From Nitrosomonas sp. Is79A3 (GTDB lineage Bacteria > Pseudomonadota > Gammaproteobacteria > Burkholderiales > Nitrosomonadaceae), in contig NC_015731.1 of the NCBI RefSeq assembly GCF_000219585.1, positions 2,604,001 through 2,668,000 on the forward strand: a stretch of 64,000 nucleotides of DNA, read 5' to 3'. Below, piece after piece: positions 40,379 to 48,796 of the stretch. The position numbers were made by a program, and so were the translations under genes. The notes under the pieces are model-generated. The model searched no databases, had not been told where the DNA came from, and saw only the letters and a program-made list of their open reading frames with translations. Position 1 is the stretch's first letter, and the number at the start of each line of letters is the position of its first letter.

Positions 40379-40530
40379 CCAATCCATTTTCCATTGGAGT
40401 GCACATAATCCACTCCAATCACTTTCATCCGGCCGAACGCTTGCCAGCCTCCGCCCTACGCAGATTAATCAAATCTTCATCAGTTGCTTGATCACAGATT
40501 TTTTCTCCGTATCGGTTACAAACAATAAAA

Positions 40531-40555
40531 TGGCACGCCTCCGATAGTTGTGCCA
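40531..40555. promoter_or_regulatory. Inverted repeat upstream of vapB-like gene (candidate operator)
   Basis: TGGCAC (40531-40536) and GTGCCA (40550-40555), a perfect 6-bp inverted repeat centred 27 bp before the antitoxin start. AbrB-type antitoxins usually repress their own operon by binding such sites; the assignment is inference. Confidence 0.4.
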
Positions 40556-40569
40556 TAATATTTAACACT

Positions 40570-40836
40570 ATGCCAAAATTAATGACACAAACCGAAGTAC
40601 AACTTGATCCCCAAGGGCGATTAGTGATCCCCGCGCAACTCAGGCGTTCGCTTGGATTTGAATCCGGAGACAGCTTGATTGCCCGCATGGAAGATGGCCG
40701 CTTGATTCTGGAAAAAGCTGAAACGATCAAACAAAGGCTTAAAAACCGCTTTGCCCGCTTACCCTCAACCACCAGCCTGGCTGAGGAATTGATTGCAGAG
40801 CGGCGGGAAGAGGCGAAACGGGAAACCAGTGAATGA
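40570..40836 (+). CDS. vapB: AbrB/SpoVT-type antitoxin (VapB-like)
   Basis: 88 residues with a swapped-hairpin AbrB DNA-binding domain (about 6-48: VQLDPQGRLVIPAQLRRSLG and SLIARMEDGRLILEKAE) and a charged C-terminal tail that would wrap the toxin. It overlaps the PIN-domain gene by 4 bp (ATGA). Expected to neutralise VapC and repress the operon. The start at 40570 or at Met5 is not decided by a ribosome binding site. Confidence 0.85.
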   Translation: MPKLMTQTEVQLDPQGRLVIPAQLRRSLGFESGDSLIARMEDGRLILEKAETIKQRLKNRFARLPSTTSLAEELIAERREEAKRETSE

Positions 40837-41213
40837 CAGCGATTCTGGATGCCTCCGCTTTGCTGGCTTTTCTGCAGAACGAGCCGGGGAGCGATCAGGT
40901 CGAAGCAGCTTTGCCGGAAGCGGTCATTTCCAGCGTCAATTGGGCGGAGGTCGTGCAAAAATCGATTGCGGCGGGTGTTAATGTTGATGGATTGCGCGAA
41001 GATCTTGAAGCCCTGGGTTTGAGGATTGTGCCGTTTACCGCCGAGGAAGCTGAAGTTGCCGCACAACTCTGGCAACAAACCCGTCAGGTTGGCTTGTCGC
41101 TGGGAGACCGGGCCTGCCTGAGTGTGGGTATCCGGTTGAATACGGTGGTGCTGACCGCCGATCAGATCTGGACCACGCTGAGTTTGCCGATTGCTGTGCA
41201 TAGTATTCGCTAG
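40833..41213 (+). CDS. vapC: PIN-domain ribonuclease toxin (VapC-like)
   Basis: 126 residues. The PIN active-site acids are visible: Asp6 (ILDASALLAFL), Glu39 (SSVNWAEVVQK), Asp92 (LSLGDRACLSV) and Asp110 (VLTADQIW). VapC enzymes cut specific tRNAs or rRNA when freed from antitoxin. It is translationally coupled to the antitoxin and sits on the plus strand between the minus-strand Tc toxin genes. GC content looks higher than in tcA (by eye), which suggests a separate origin. Confidence 0.88.
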   Translation: MTAILDASALLAFLQNEPGSDQVEAALPEAVISSVNWAEVVQKSIAAGVNVDGLREDLEALGLRIVPFTAEEAEVAAQLWQQTRQVGLSLGDRACLSVGIRLNTVVLTADQIWTTLSLPIAVHSIR

Positions 41214-41270
41214 CCTATATAATTAACGCTATTCTTTTCCATTAATCTGATGATTGAATAAGGTAATCCT

Positions 41271-41471
41271 ATGAAAATAGCCGATCTCACAGTTGATGAA
41301 TTGCAAGCCTTAATCAGGAAAGTTGTGCATGAAGAATTACAAAACATCATGGCGGATCCCGATCAACATCTCGAAATAACCGATGAAATTAAAGCAAGGC
41401 TTGAGCTATCCCTGGGTTCCACTGATCGAATCACGCTCCAGGAAGTCAAAGACAGGCTAAAACTCGCTTGA
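41271..41471 (+). CDS. Small antitoxin-like protein, unpaired
   Basis: 66 residues, MKIADLTVDELQALIRKVVHEEL at the start and ITLQEVKDRLKLA at the end. The layout resembles small orphan or RelB-like antitoxins that are common in cyanobacteria and Nitrosomonas, but I cannot name a family. Good upstream spacing (TAAGGTAATCCT before the ATG). A frame-shifted open segment right after it (about 41468-41545) ends ITIHVIAHRRKAYKS, which faintly recalls the C-terminus of a RelE/ParE toxin and could be a toxin remnant. Confidence 0.5.
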   Translation: MKIADLTVDELQALIRKVVHEELQNIMADPDQHLEITDEIKARLELSLGSTDRITLQEVKDRLKLA

Positions 41472-41603
41472 ATTATCACCTCGTCGCATATTGCCACATC
41501 ACAATTCATGTAATTGCCCATCGCAGAAAAGCATACAAATCCTGATTCCAGTTCCGGTATTTGTGTAATCATTGGTTATTTCTCCTTAACTGCATCGTAC
41601 AGT

Positions 41604-41688
41604 GTAGGTTGGGGTGAGTCTCACGAACCCCAACATAAACACCATGGCCACAAACATGTTGGGGTTCATTGCATTCACCCCAACCTAC
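41604..41688. repeat. REPIN-like inverted repeat, copy 1
   Basis: Starts GTAGGTTGGGGTGAG and ends with its complement CACCCCAACCTAC. Each half is a hairpin of its own (GTTGGGGT with ACCCCAAC), and the halves are inverted to each other: the REP-doublet (REPIN) layout. It lies 3 bp outside the stop codon of the intact RAYT gene. Confidence 0.8.
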
Positions 41689-41691
41689 GTC

Positions 41692-42222
41692 CTATTCGCA
41701 TTCCCCTGCTTCCAATTCCGCATCAACCCCACCCGCCCAGTTATCCGGCAACACACCCAAACGAACGTAGCGGTGGAAGCTGGAATAAGGCCAGTCTTTT
41801 GCATACCGCACGTATCCATGTTTGACCGGGTTGTAATGAATATAGTCAGCATGCCGTGCATAATCCGTATCATCGCGAATCAAATGTTCCCAATATCGAC
41901 GTTGCCAGATGCCACGCTCACCCTTGGAGATGCGGCTTTTATTTCGCCGTTCGTCTTTGGGAAGTTGACGTGAAAAACCAGCTTTGATCAATGCCCAGCG
42001 CATCGCAAAATCCGCATCGTTTTCGGGCAGAGTCCACAACGCATGCAAATGATCCGGCAGAATCACCATCGCATCGATATGAAATGGATGCGCCTTTTTC
42101 ACGTTCCGCATCACCTCGCGCAAGCTGTCAATGTGATCCACCAATAAAGTCCGTTTCCGTTCGGCCAGATTGACGGTAAAAAAATACGTTCCACCCGGCA
42201 CATTCGCCCGCCGATAACGCAA
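41692..42222 (-). CDS. REP-associated tyrosine transposase (RAYT)
   Basis: 176 residues of the Y1/HUH (IS200/IS605-related) transposase family. The metal-binding HUH pair is His58/His60 in VILPDHLHALWTLPE; the catalytic tyrosine lies in DYIHYNPVKHGYV (about 126-138). The N-terminus reads PGGTYFFTVNLAER. RAYTs are single-copy domesticated transposases that recognise and spread REP sequences; the two REPIN-like repeats flanking this gene fit that relation. It appears intact. Confidence 0.9.
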   Translation of the reverse strand: MRYRRANVPGGTYFFTVNLAERKRTLLVDHIDSLREVMRNVKKAHPFHIDAMVILPDHLHALWTLPENDADFAMRWALIKAGFSRQLPKDERRNKSRISKGERGIWQRRYWEHLIRDDTDYARHADYIHYNPVKHGYVRYAKDWPYSSFHRYVRLGVLPDNWAGGVDAELEAGECE

Positions 42223-42263
42223 GTATCCCTCCCCATTCGTTCAACATTTATGCCATTCGCAAT

Positions 42264-42650
42264 TCATTGTGATTCAACGTGATTATTTACAATTCGTTGT
42301 AATTCGTAGGTTGGGGTGAGTTCACGAACCCCAACGCCACCATCATTGTCACGGATACGTTGGGGTTCATTGCATTCACCCCAACCTACGGTCCTGACGA
42401 AACGGATCTTGATCGCCTTCCAGCGATTCGAGTAATCGTCATCCTCAGGCGGCAATGTCCAGACACAATGCATATGATCCGGCAAAACCACCCACGCATC
42501 GATATGAAACGGCCGCTCCCGCCGCGTCACCCGCGCCGCCGACCGCAGCACATCCACATACCGCACCAACGTATCCAGCCGCCGCTCCAGCAAATTCACC
42601 GTAAAAAAGTATGTCCCGCCCGGCACCCGAAACCGCCGATAATCCGGCAT
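42264..42650 (-). pseudogene. Truncated RAYT gene running into a REPIN
   Basis: The first about 86 residues are RAYT-like (VPGGTYFFTVNLLERR; HUH motif VVLPDHMHCVWTLPPE). After KIRFVR the reading frame enters the second REPIN and encodes non-homologous sequence (TVGWGECNEPQ...). The catalytic tyrosine region is missing, so this copy cannot transpose. The junction near 42390 coincides with the REPIN border. Confidence 0.75.
42306..42389. repeat. REPIN-like inverted repeat, copy 2
   Basis: Begins GTAGGTTGGGGTGAG and ends CACCCCAACCTAC; arms and inner hairpins match copy 1 almost exactly, the central 25 bp differ. Inserted at or marking the breakpoint of the truncated RAYT gene. Confidence 0.8.
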
Positions 42651-42680
42651 ATCCCTCCTTCGTCGTTGTCACTCTCGTAA

Positions 42681-42820
42681 GGCGGATGCCCGTCACGGTG
42701 ATCCGCCAATCCAAACACCAAAACATCCTCCCATTTGCGATTCATCGCTTGCCGATTTGCATGGTGCAGATTCTCATTCGGCGGTTCCTTCATGTGGCGG
42801 AACCCGCGAACGGTTCCGCC
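42681..42820. repeat. Two REP-like hairpins between truncated RAYT and tcB-tcC
   Basis: Hairpin 1: GGCGGAT (42681-42687) with ATCCGCC (42701-42707). Hairpin 2: GGCGGAACC (42796-42804) with GGTTCCGCC (42812-42820), overlapping an alternative pairing AACCCGCG / CGCGGGTT. The second lies 16 bp beyond the tcB-tcC stop and could also end its transcript, but has no U-tract. Confidence 0.5.
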
Positions 42821-42835
42821 TTACGCGGGTTAGGG

Positions 42836-45800
42836 TTAGAAAGTAAACCGCTTGGCACTTTCATATGCCTTCACAAAATTGTCATAAACTTGTTTGGTTA
42901 TAGTTTTATCTTTATAAAGTTCTTTGACTTTTCCGAACAGGTCTTTTGCAAGTTGCTCGCTAACAGCAATTCCACCAATATCTACAGCTACTCTTTCTGA
43001 TATTTGTGCTGCTTTTTTACCTGCTTCTACTGTCCCAGCCAACAATTGGTTTTCATACGCAGACATTAGAATTACCATTTGCTGCTTTGAATGAACTGCA
43101 AAATTACTAATGACGTGGCCAGCTTCAACTAACAAAGGGTTAAACAATTTATCAACCAAATCAATCCCTGCTTTAGTTGAGTTGTAAAACTTTTTTCCAT
43201 CTTCCAGAAGGATTCTAAGTGGGTGATTTTTGTCTGCGAGGATGATTTTTAGCGCATTTTTTCTAAACTGCTCTGCACTTGTACCAACGAGAACACCTTT
43301 AACCCACGAAATCATTTTCATACCATTAACTTTCGTAAAACTTGCAGCATCAGTTCCTATTTCTTTCTTTGTGACTTCTTTGAATGCAGCCACCTCGGCC
43401 TTTTTAGTTGCTTCTTTAGCGGCTACCGTTGCAGCGTCCTTTGTGATTCCTTTTGTAGCCAAGGCTGTTGCATCCTTTATTGCTTCTTTAGCAACCACTG
43501 GCGCAAATTCTTTCACTGCTTCTTTTGTAATCACTGGCGCAGCCTCTTTCATTATTCCTTTAGCAATCAGTAAACCTTTTCCAGCTTTTGCAACTTTACC
43601 GATTGGAATTACTGAAGCAACTTCAATTGCGGCTGATGCATAATCTCCAGTAGTCGCATTTCCTTCAGAAATTTTACTCAATCCTTCAGCGCCAAATACA
43701 CTCCAAGCTACGTCTGCAAATGACCATAGATATAAACTTATGTTTCTTTCTTCTTTAGCAGCTTGTAAGGCATTTTCTTCAATAAGCTGTCCGACTGATT
43801 GGAGACCATCTAAGTCCTTAAATACTAGAGGATTGTTTCGGAATGCTCTAAAAATATTTAATCCATCTTTTTGCCCCTGGGGATCACAGCTCCCCCACCT
43901 CCCCAACCACGGCAAATAATACCTCGCCGAATGATAACTCAACCCACTCTCCTCATCCCGCTCCATCCCCGTATACCGATACCGCTTCGCCGGTGCCTCA
44001 ACCCCATTCTTCATTGCTCGATACGCACTCGTCCCATACGGGTGATATTCTTCATAGGAAATAATCTCTGCCTGATGATCCAGTTCCAGAGACACCGACC
44101 CCAGATGATTGCTGTATTGATAACGAAATAAGGTTTGTTCTTTGATGCTTAATTCATTTGGCCCCGGTTGTGCTGAAGATTTCGCCGTGATCACATCATC
44201 CACCAGCAACACCCGTTGTTCGCCTTCAAACAAATGATGCGATTCGATCTCCTCGACCACCACGTTTTGCGGATTCTTCCGACGATATAATTCGTAACCA
44301 CCGAGGTAGATACGGTCTTCCACTACTCCCCCACCATTACGAGTAATATGTTTGCGCGTGCGCTGTTTGTCGATGCCGTAGTGGTAACGCGCAATACCGC
44401 CGCCAATACAGTCGAAACCGCGAATCATGTCGCGCCAATCCCAGCGGATATCCAATCCCCAGTCCTCCGGGATCTGATTCAGGTTCAGCATATTGCCGTG
44501 AGTATCGTGCCGGTAAGTGATCGCATTGGCCGTGCTGCTGCCATACCAAGTCCGGGCGATCCGATTGCTGTCTGCTTGGGTAGCGTAATGTCGTGTCCAT
44601 CCACTGCCGCTACCAGGTTCATGCTGCATGACAACAAAATTACCAACTTCATCGTAAGTGTAATACTGCGTGTAATTGCGCGGTTGATCGTTGGTGGGAA
44701 ATAATTTATGTGGCCAAGTGCCTTCTTTGTTAGGTGGGGGTGCGCTAAGATTCTCGCGCCCAGTGGCTTCGATCAAACGATACAATGCATCATAAACATA
44801 ATGATGTTCAGGAAGAATGTTCGATTGATTGAAATAAACTATCTCCTGTGCAGCGTCATTAATGTGCGTGATATTGCCGACTGGATCGTAGGTATAGTGC
44901 AAATCCTGCACACCTTTGGGTGACACGGATCGTTCTGTTTTGAGCGTAACCAGACGAAAGGTTTCGCTATCGTAACTATAGGTAGTTGTGGTGCCATTTC
45001 CGAGTTCGAGGGTAAGTTTCTGGCCCTTGGCGTTATAACTAATATGGGTAATGGCTCGTTTGCTTCGTGTTGCATCGGCTGTAAAAGCGGGTTTACCATT
45101 GGCGGTGAATTTACTGGCACGCACATGCAGCCGTTCACTGTTTAGCACGCCTCGTTTATTATATTCCGGTACGTAGACTGCAACTCGATTGGTTTCGCCG
45201 GGTGTGGCTTGCTGAGTGCCATCGGCAGCAAAAGTGATATCACGGTGCCAGTTGTAAAGCGTAGTCATACGCCCGAGCGCATCGTACTCGGTAAGCTGGA
45301 TAAAGGTTTCATTTTCTAACAGGCTTTGGCGATCGGTCAGATCCCAATTTAAGACACTGTCTGCATTGCTATCCGCAGTTAACTGGATAAGTGTGCGAGT
45401 AATATGGGCAGGTTGTCCGGACAGATCGATGCGCTCTACAGTCGCCAAACCACTCGGATCCCAGTGTTTGATGACTTGCCCAATAAGATTCCATTTCTTG
45501 GCATCGTCCAGGCCCGTTGCAACATTGGGTTGATTGGTGTCGCAATACTGAAATGCTTCGATAAGTGCTGGATTGGCATCATCAATTGTAAGCCACTGCG
45601 CTGTAGGGCGATGTAGTTCATCGTAATCCGTGCGATAAAAACGCTTTTGCGTTGCCGAGCCTGCGCCTTTGTCATTCAGATCCCACGCCAGCATCGGCTT
45701 GCCTGCCGCATCCATAAGCATCCAGCGGTCACCGGCATCCATACTGTGTTGAAACAGCAAATTTCCGGCGATGTCGTAGCAGGGCGCGACATTGGCTGGC

Positions 45801-48796
45801 ATGTCCTCGCCCGTGGCATTGTTGGGCCTGGCCGGAGTGATGTACTGCATCACCAAATTGCCGCGCGCATCGCGTATCCACAACGGCTTGCCTTCGGCGT
45901 CGAGCTTGGTGAAAGTCAGGTATTTTTCGTCTACTCCCTTGGTTCGATTGTGGGCGATGGCAATGACTTCGCGGCCCAGGCTGTCGAGATGGGTTTCGGA
46001 TGGGGTGTTGGCGTGGTCTTTGACTAACTCTGCCGCTCTCAGATTTTCTGGCGTATTGAATTGCTTAAACAGTGGATGAGTGGAATCTGTGCGCCGCCTA
46101 AACCAGTCACTATGATTCGGATTGCTTGGATTTGGATGATCGGTATCATACGCCGTGTCATTCGCATCAAACGTTTTCACATGCCAAGGCGAAAATTCAA
46201 CCCGACTGAAGGTGCCATCGGGCATTTCAGTGCGAATCACTCGCCCGGCAGCATCATAATACAGGATGGAGGTAACGCCTACGGCAGGTGGTGATTCGCA
46301 GCCAAAACCTTGCTCGCTAAAACTCGGCTCATATTGCTTGACCGGTTTGCCTTTATTGTTCAGTACCGTCAGGCCGTTGATGATCCAGCGTAACCCGGTT
46401 TGACCGGGTGCTGGTTCGGCCTGCATTTTTTTCATCAGTACATTGCCGCCGCCATCGGAACATTCGAGAGAAGCTTGCAGTGGGCTAGCGGCGCCACCGG
46501 GCGCATGAACATGAATTTCCCGCACGATGCCGCAAGCACCGGGTGGCCGGTCTGGTTCGCCGAAGTGATAGACAAAACGTGCACTCGCACGCCCCAACCA
46601 GATTCTTGCTTGACCGACATTCATCTCACTGGCTGTACAAAACGCTTGCACTTCATCTGTTGAAGGATTGGCAAGATTGTCATCAAAACCGTCGAGATCA
46701 TCTCCTTCGGTTCCGTTTCCTTTGCCTTTAACTGCTGAGGCCACCACCATGCCGAGGATGTCGAAATACACTTCAGCGTGATTGCCGTTCGGATCCACCA
46801 TTTCGATCGGCGCGAGCACGCGGTAGTCGAAGCTTACAACACTGACAGAGTTTCTCCGTGCATCTTCGCTAGAGAGGATAAATAAATCCAGTGGATCATA
46901 TTTCAATGTAGTCGGATTCCCAAAGGGGTCGGTGTATTTCTCCGGGAGGTAGAAATGATCAGCCGCATCGTCCTCAAAACCTGCTTTACCAGATCCGAGC
47001 CAATATTGATTTTCAAGTGGCTCTCGTGTGATCGGATGGCCGTCAAATAACTGATCACCCTTGTAATAACCGCTAACTGGATAGTTGCCGGTTTGTTTTT
47101 CAAGTGCCGACACTGCCGCATCAATCCGCTCTTGATCAACATAGACACTTTTTAACAAATTGCTGGTGATGGCTAATTTGTAACTTTCATAAGGCAAGCC
47201 AAGCGGGCCATGTTCTCCAAACGACCGATGCGTTATCAGATCGTCTGCAAAAAACAAAGTACGCGCACATTCGACTAGGCGTCTTTGTGGCGGGCCATCT
47301 GGAACGCTATGGTATGAAATCTCACTGGTACCACTACTTGATATTTTTTTATCTTTCAACTCGGACAAAGTGAAATATTTGCCATTAGGCAGGATGCCCG
47401 TTATTTCCCAGGTTTGAGTTTGGCACGGCAGTCTTAGGCGATAGATATCTGCTTCGATAATATCCTTTGTAAAGCTTGTGCTACTTAAGGCCAAGTGGTG
47501 CTCATCTTTTTGTACGTGATTGATCAGTACCTGCTGTTCATCAGTCAGTGAACTATCCGTATAACTTCCAACGCGAGGATATACCGCTGCAACGGATTCA
47601 AGAATATTCCCAAGTTCGTCAATTTCCAGGTTTAATGTCTGCGCAATACGCGGATCTGGACTAACCTTTTCAGATCCCTTCGGCAGCGCGAGTTCGTATT
47701 GATAGCTCAGCGCTTCACTTTCGGTGACGAGAAACACCGCGTGTTTATTTTCTCCGCGTGGTTGTAACCGCTGAATATGGCAATTATGTGTGGCGGCTGA
47801 GTAAATTCGCACCGGGACATCTTTGGGGTTATCACTATGGAGCGCATCGACATCCAATTCATAGCTTTCTTGCCGTAACACCATGCCTTTACAGGCGCGT
47901 AGGGCTTCGCGCCATTCGTCTGCGCTTAAATCAGCGGGCAATTCAGGTTCCGGTAAATCATTTTCTTTAAAGTCGCTCGCATAGCGGGCAGGGAAATACT
48001 CATTTGCGAATTGGGTGAGAATGTGTTCCCGATCAATGGCTGCACCGGTGTGGTACCAGGTGATGGTTTTAATCGGTGGTTGGTAGAGTGTTTTATCGTT
48101 GGTGATATACGGGCTGGCAATATTACCTTGCATAAACTTGTCATAAGTTTCTATATCCACCTGCTCGACTCGCCCGAAACCGCGAAATTCACGCTCGATA
48201 CCATCAAAATAGCCGTGATGGTAACTATAGGTGCTGGAAAACTCGGTTTGACGCCATGTATCCATAACCGTGACTTTCTCGACACAATGAACGGGAAACG
48301 GCAGCTTGGTGATCCACGGTTTCCCGGCTTGTTTATCCTGCAAGTAAAATTGGGTGGAGGGTGCATACTCCACTTTGGTTTCTGCACCGAGATTATTCTT
48401 GGTTCCTGTCAATAAGTGTGGTTTCTGTCCGCCCATCAGATCGATGTAGCGGATGGTGCTGCGCGCATCGCCGGGCAAAGGCGATGACCAAACCAGAAAG
48501 GCAGTACCGTTGCCGAGCAAATCGACGGTGGAGACGGCCGTTAGATTGTCAATGCGTGGGAAAGTACTGAGGATTTGCTGCTTGCTCCAGCTATTGCCGG
48601 ATTGGTTGAAGTAAATATGCACGCCTTGACCGGTGAGGTAAAGGATATCCACCAAGCCGGAGCCGTCGATATCCGCAAGGCGGATGCGGCGCTGATCGAA
48701 CATGTCGGGCGAATCAAACCAAGGGCGATTGATCCTTGGTGACTTTGGCACCAAAGCGGGCATAGCCGAGATTGGGCCAGTAGCAGACTTCACCAT
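42836..48796 (-). CDS. TcB-TcC fusion, 3' part: TcB middle, RHS core, variable toxin domain
   Basis: 1986 codons. From residue 26 (WFDSPDMFDQRRIRLADIDG) it continues the TcB protein broken off at 48714. Contents: beta-propeller/TcdB-middle region (STYSYHHGYFDGIEREFRGFG), many RHS/YD repeats, then the TcC core end GMERDEESGLSYHSARYYLPWLGRW and the autoproteolysis motif DPQG at Asp1638. After FRAFRNNPLVFKDLDG comes the variable domain of about 320 residues: a Lys-Glu-Ala-rich helical stretch and a terminal part with NHPLRILLEDGKKFY and LLVEAGHVISN. In Tc toxins the TcB-TcC shell encloses and releases this domain. The ATG at 48796 has no ribosome binding site, so this part is probably made only with the 5' part. 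Confidence 0.88.
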   Translation of the reverse strand: MVKSATGPISAMPALVPKSPRINRPWFDSPDMFDQRRIRLADIDGSGLVDILYLTGQGVHIYFNQSGNSWSKQQILSTFPRIDNLTAVSTVDLLGNGTAFLVWSSPLPGDARSTIRYIDLMGGQKPHLLTGTKNNLGAETKVEYAPSTQFYLQDKQAGKPWITKLPFPVHCVEKVTVMDTWRQTEFSSTYSYHHGYFDGIEREFRGFGRVEQVDIETYDKFMQGNIASPYITNDKTLYQPPIKTITWYHTGAAIDREHILTQFANEYFPARYASDFKENDLPEPELPADLSADEWREALRACKGMVLRQESYELDVDALHSDNPKDVPVRIYSAATHNCHIQRLQPRGENKHAVFLVTESEALSYQYELALPKGSEKVSPDPRIAQTLNLEIDELGNILESVAAVYPRVGSYTDSSLTDEQQVLINHVQKDEHHLALSSTSFTKDIIEADIYRLRLPCQTQTWEITGILPNGKYFTLSELKDKKISSSGTSEISYHSVPDGPPQRRLVECARTLFFADDLITHRSFGEHGPLGLPYESYKLAITSNLLKSVYVDQERIDAAVSALEKQTGNYPVSGYYKGDQLFDGHPITREPLENQYWLGSGKAGFEDDAADHFYLPEKYTDPFGNPTTLKYDPLDLFILSSEDARRNSVSVVSFDYRVLAPIEMVDPNGNHAEVYFDILGMVVASAVKGKGNGTEGDDLDGFDDNLANPSTDEVQAFCTASEMNVGQARIWLGRASARFVYHFGEPDRPPGACGIVREIHVHAPGGAASPLQASLECSDGGGNVLMKKMQAEPAPGQTGLRWIINGLTVLNNKGKPVKQYEPSFSEQGFGCESPPAVGVTSILYYDAAGRVIRTEMPDGTFSRVEFSPWHVKTFDANDTAYDTDHPNPSNPNHSDWFRRRTDSTHPLFKQFNTPENLRAAELVKDHANTPSETHLDSLGREVIAIAHNRTKGVDEKYLTFTKLDAEGKPLWIRDARGNLVMQYITPARPNNATGEDMPANVAPCYDIAGNLLFQHSMDAGDRWMLMDAAGKPMLAWDLNDKGAGSATQKRFYRTDYDELHRPTAQWLTIDDANPALIEAFQYCDTNQPNVATGLDDAKKWNLIGQVIKHWDPSGLATVERIDLSGQPAHITRTLIQLTADSNADSVLNWDLTDRQSLLENETFIQLTEYDALGRMTTLYNWHRDITFAADGTQQATPGETNRVAVYVPEYNKRGVLNSERLHVRASKFTANGKPAFTADATRSKRAITHISYNAKGQKLTLELGNGTTTTYSYDSETFRLVTLKTERSVSPKGVQDLHYTYDPVGNITHINDAAQEIVYFNQSNILPEHHYVYDALYRLIEATGRENLSAPPPNKEGTWPHKLFPTNDQPRNYTQYYTYDEVGNFVVMQHEPGSGSGWTRHYATQADSNRIARTWYGSSTANAITYRHDTHGNMLNLNQIPEDWGLDIRWDWRDMIRGFDCIGGGIARYHYGIDKQRTRKHITRNGGGVVEDRIYLGGYELYRRKNPQNVVVEEIESHHLFEGEQRVLLVDDVITAKSSAQPGPNELSIKEQTLFRYQYSNHLGSVSLELDHQAEIISYEEYHPYGTSAYRAMKNGVEAPAKRYRYTGMERDEESGLSYHSARYYLPWLGRWGSCDPQGQKDGLNIFRAFRNNPLVFKDLDGLQSVGQLIEENALQAAKEERNISLYLWSFADVAWSVFGAEGLSKISEGNATTGDYASAAIEVASVIPIGKVAKAGKGLLIAKGIMKEAAPVITKEAVKEFAPVVAKEAIKDATALATKGITKDAATVAAKEATKKAEVAAFKEVTKKEIGTDAASFTKVNGMKMISWVKGVLVGTSAEQFRKNALKIILADKNHPLRILLEDGKKFYNSTKAGIDLVDKLFNPLLVEAGHVISNFAVHSKQQMVILMSAYENQLLAGTVEAGKKAAQISERVAVDIGGIAVSEQLAKDLFGKVKELYKDKTITKQVYDNFVKAYESAKRFTF

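Noticed and set aside
40425..41201. Minus-strand 258-codon ORF opposite vapBC
   Set aside because: Its composition (Gln/His/Arg-rich, no family) is that of an antisense shadow of the antitoxin and PIN genes, which have clear motifs.
42445..42793. Small minus-strand ORFs upstream of the truncated RAYT
   Set aside because: Out-of-frame shadows over the RAYT remnant and REP hairpins; composition not protein-like.
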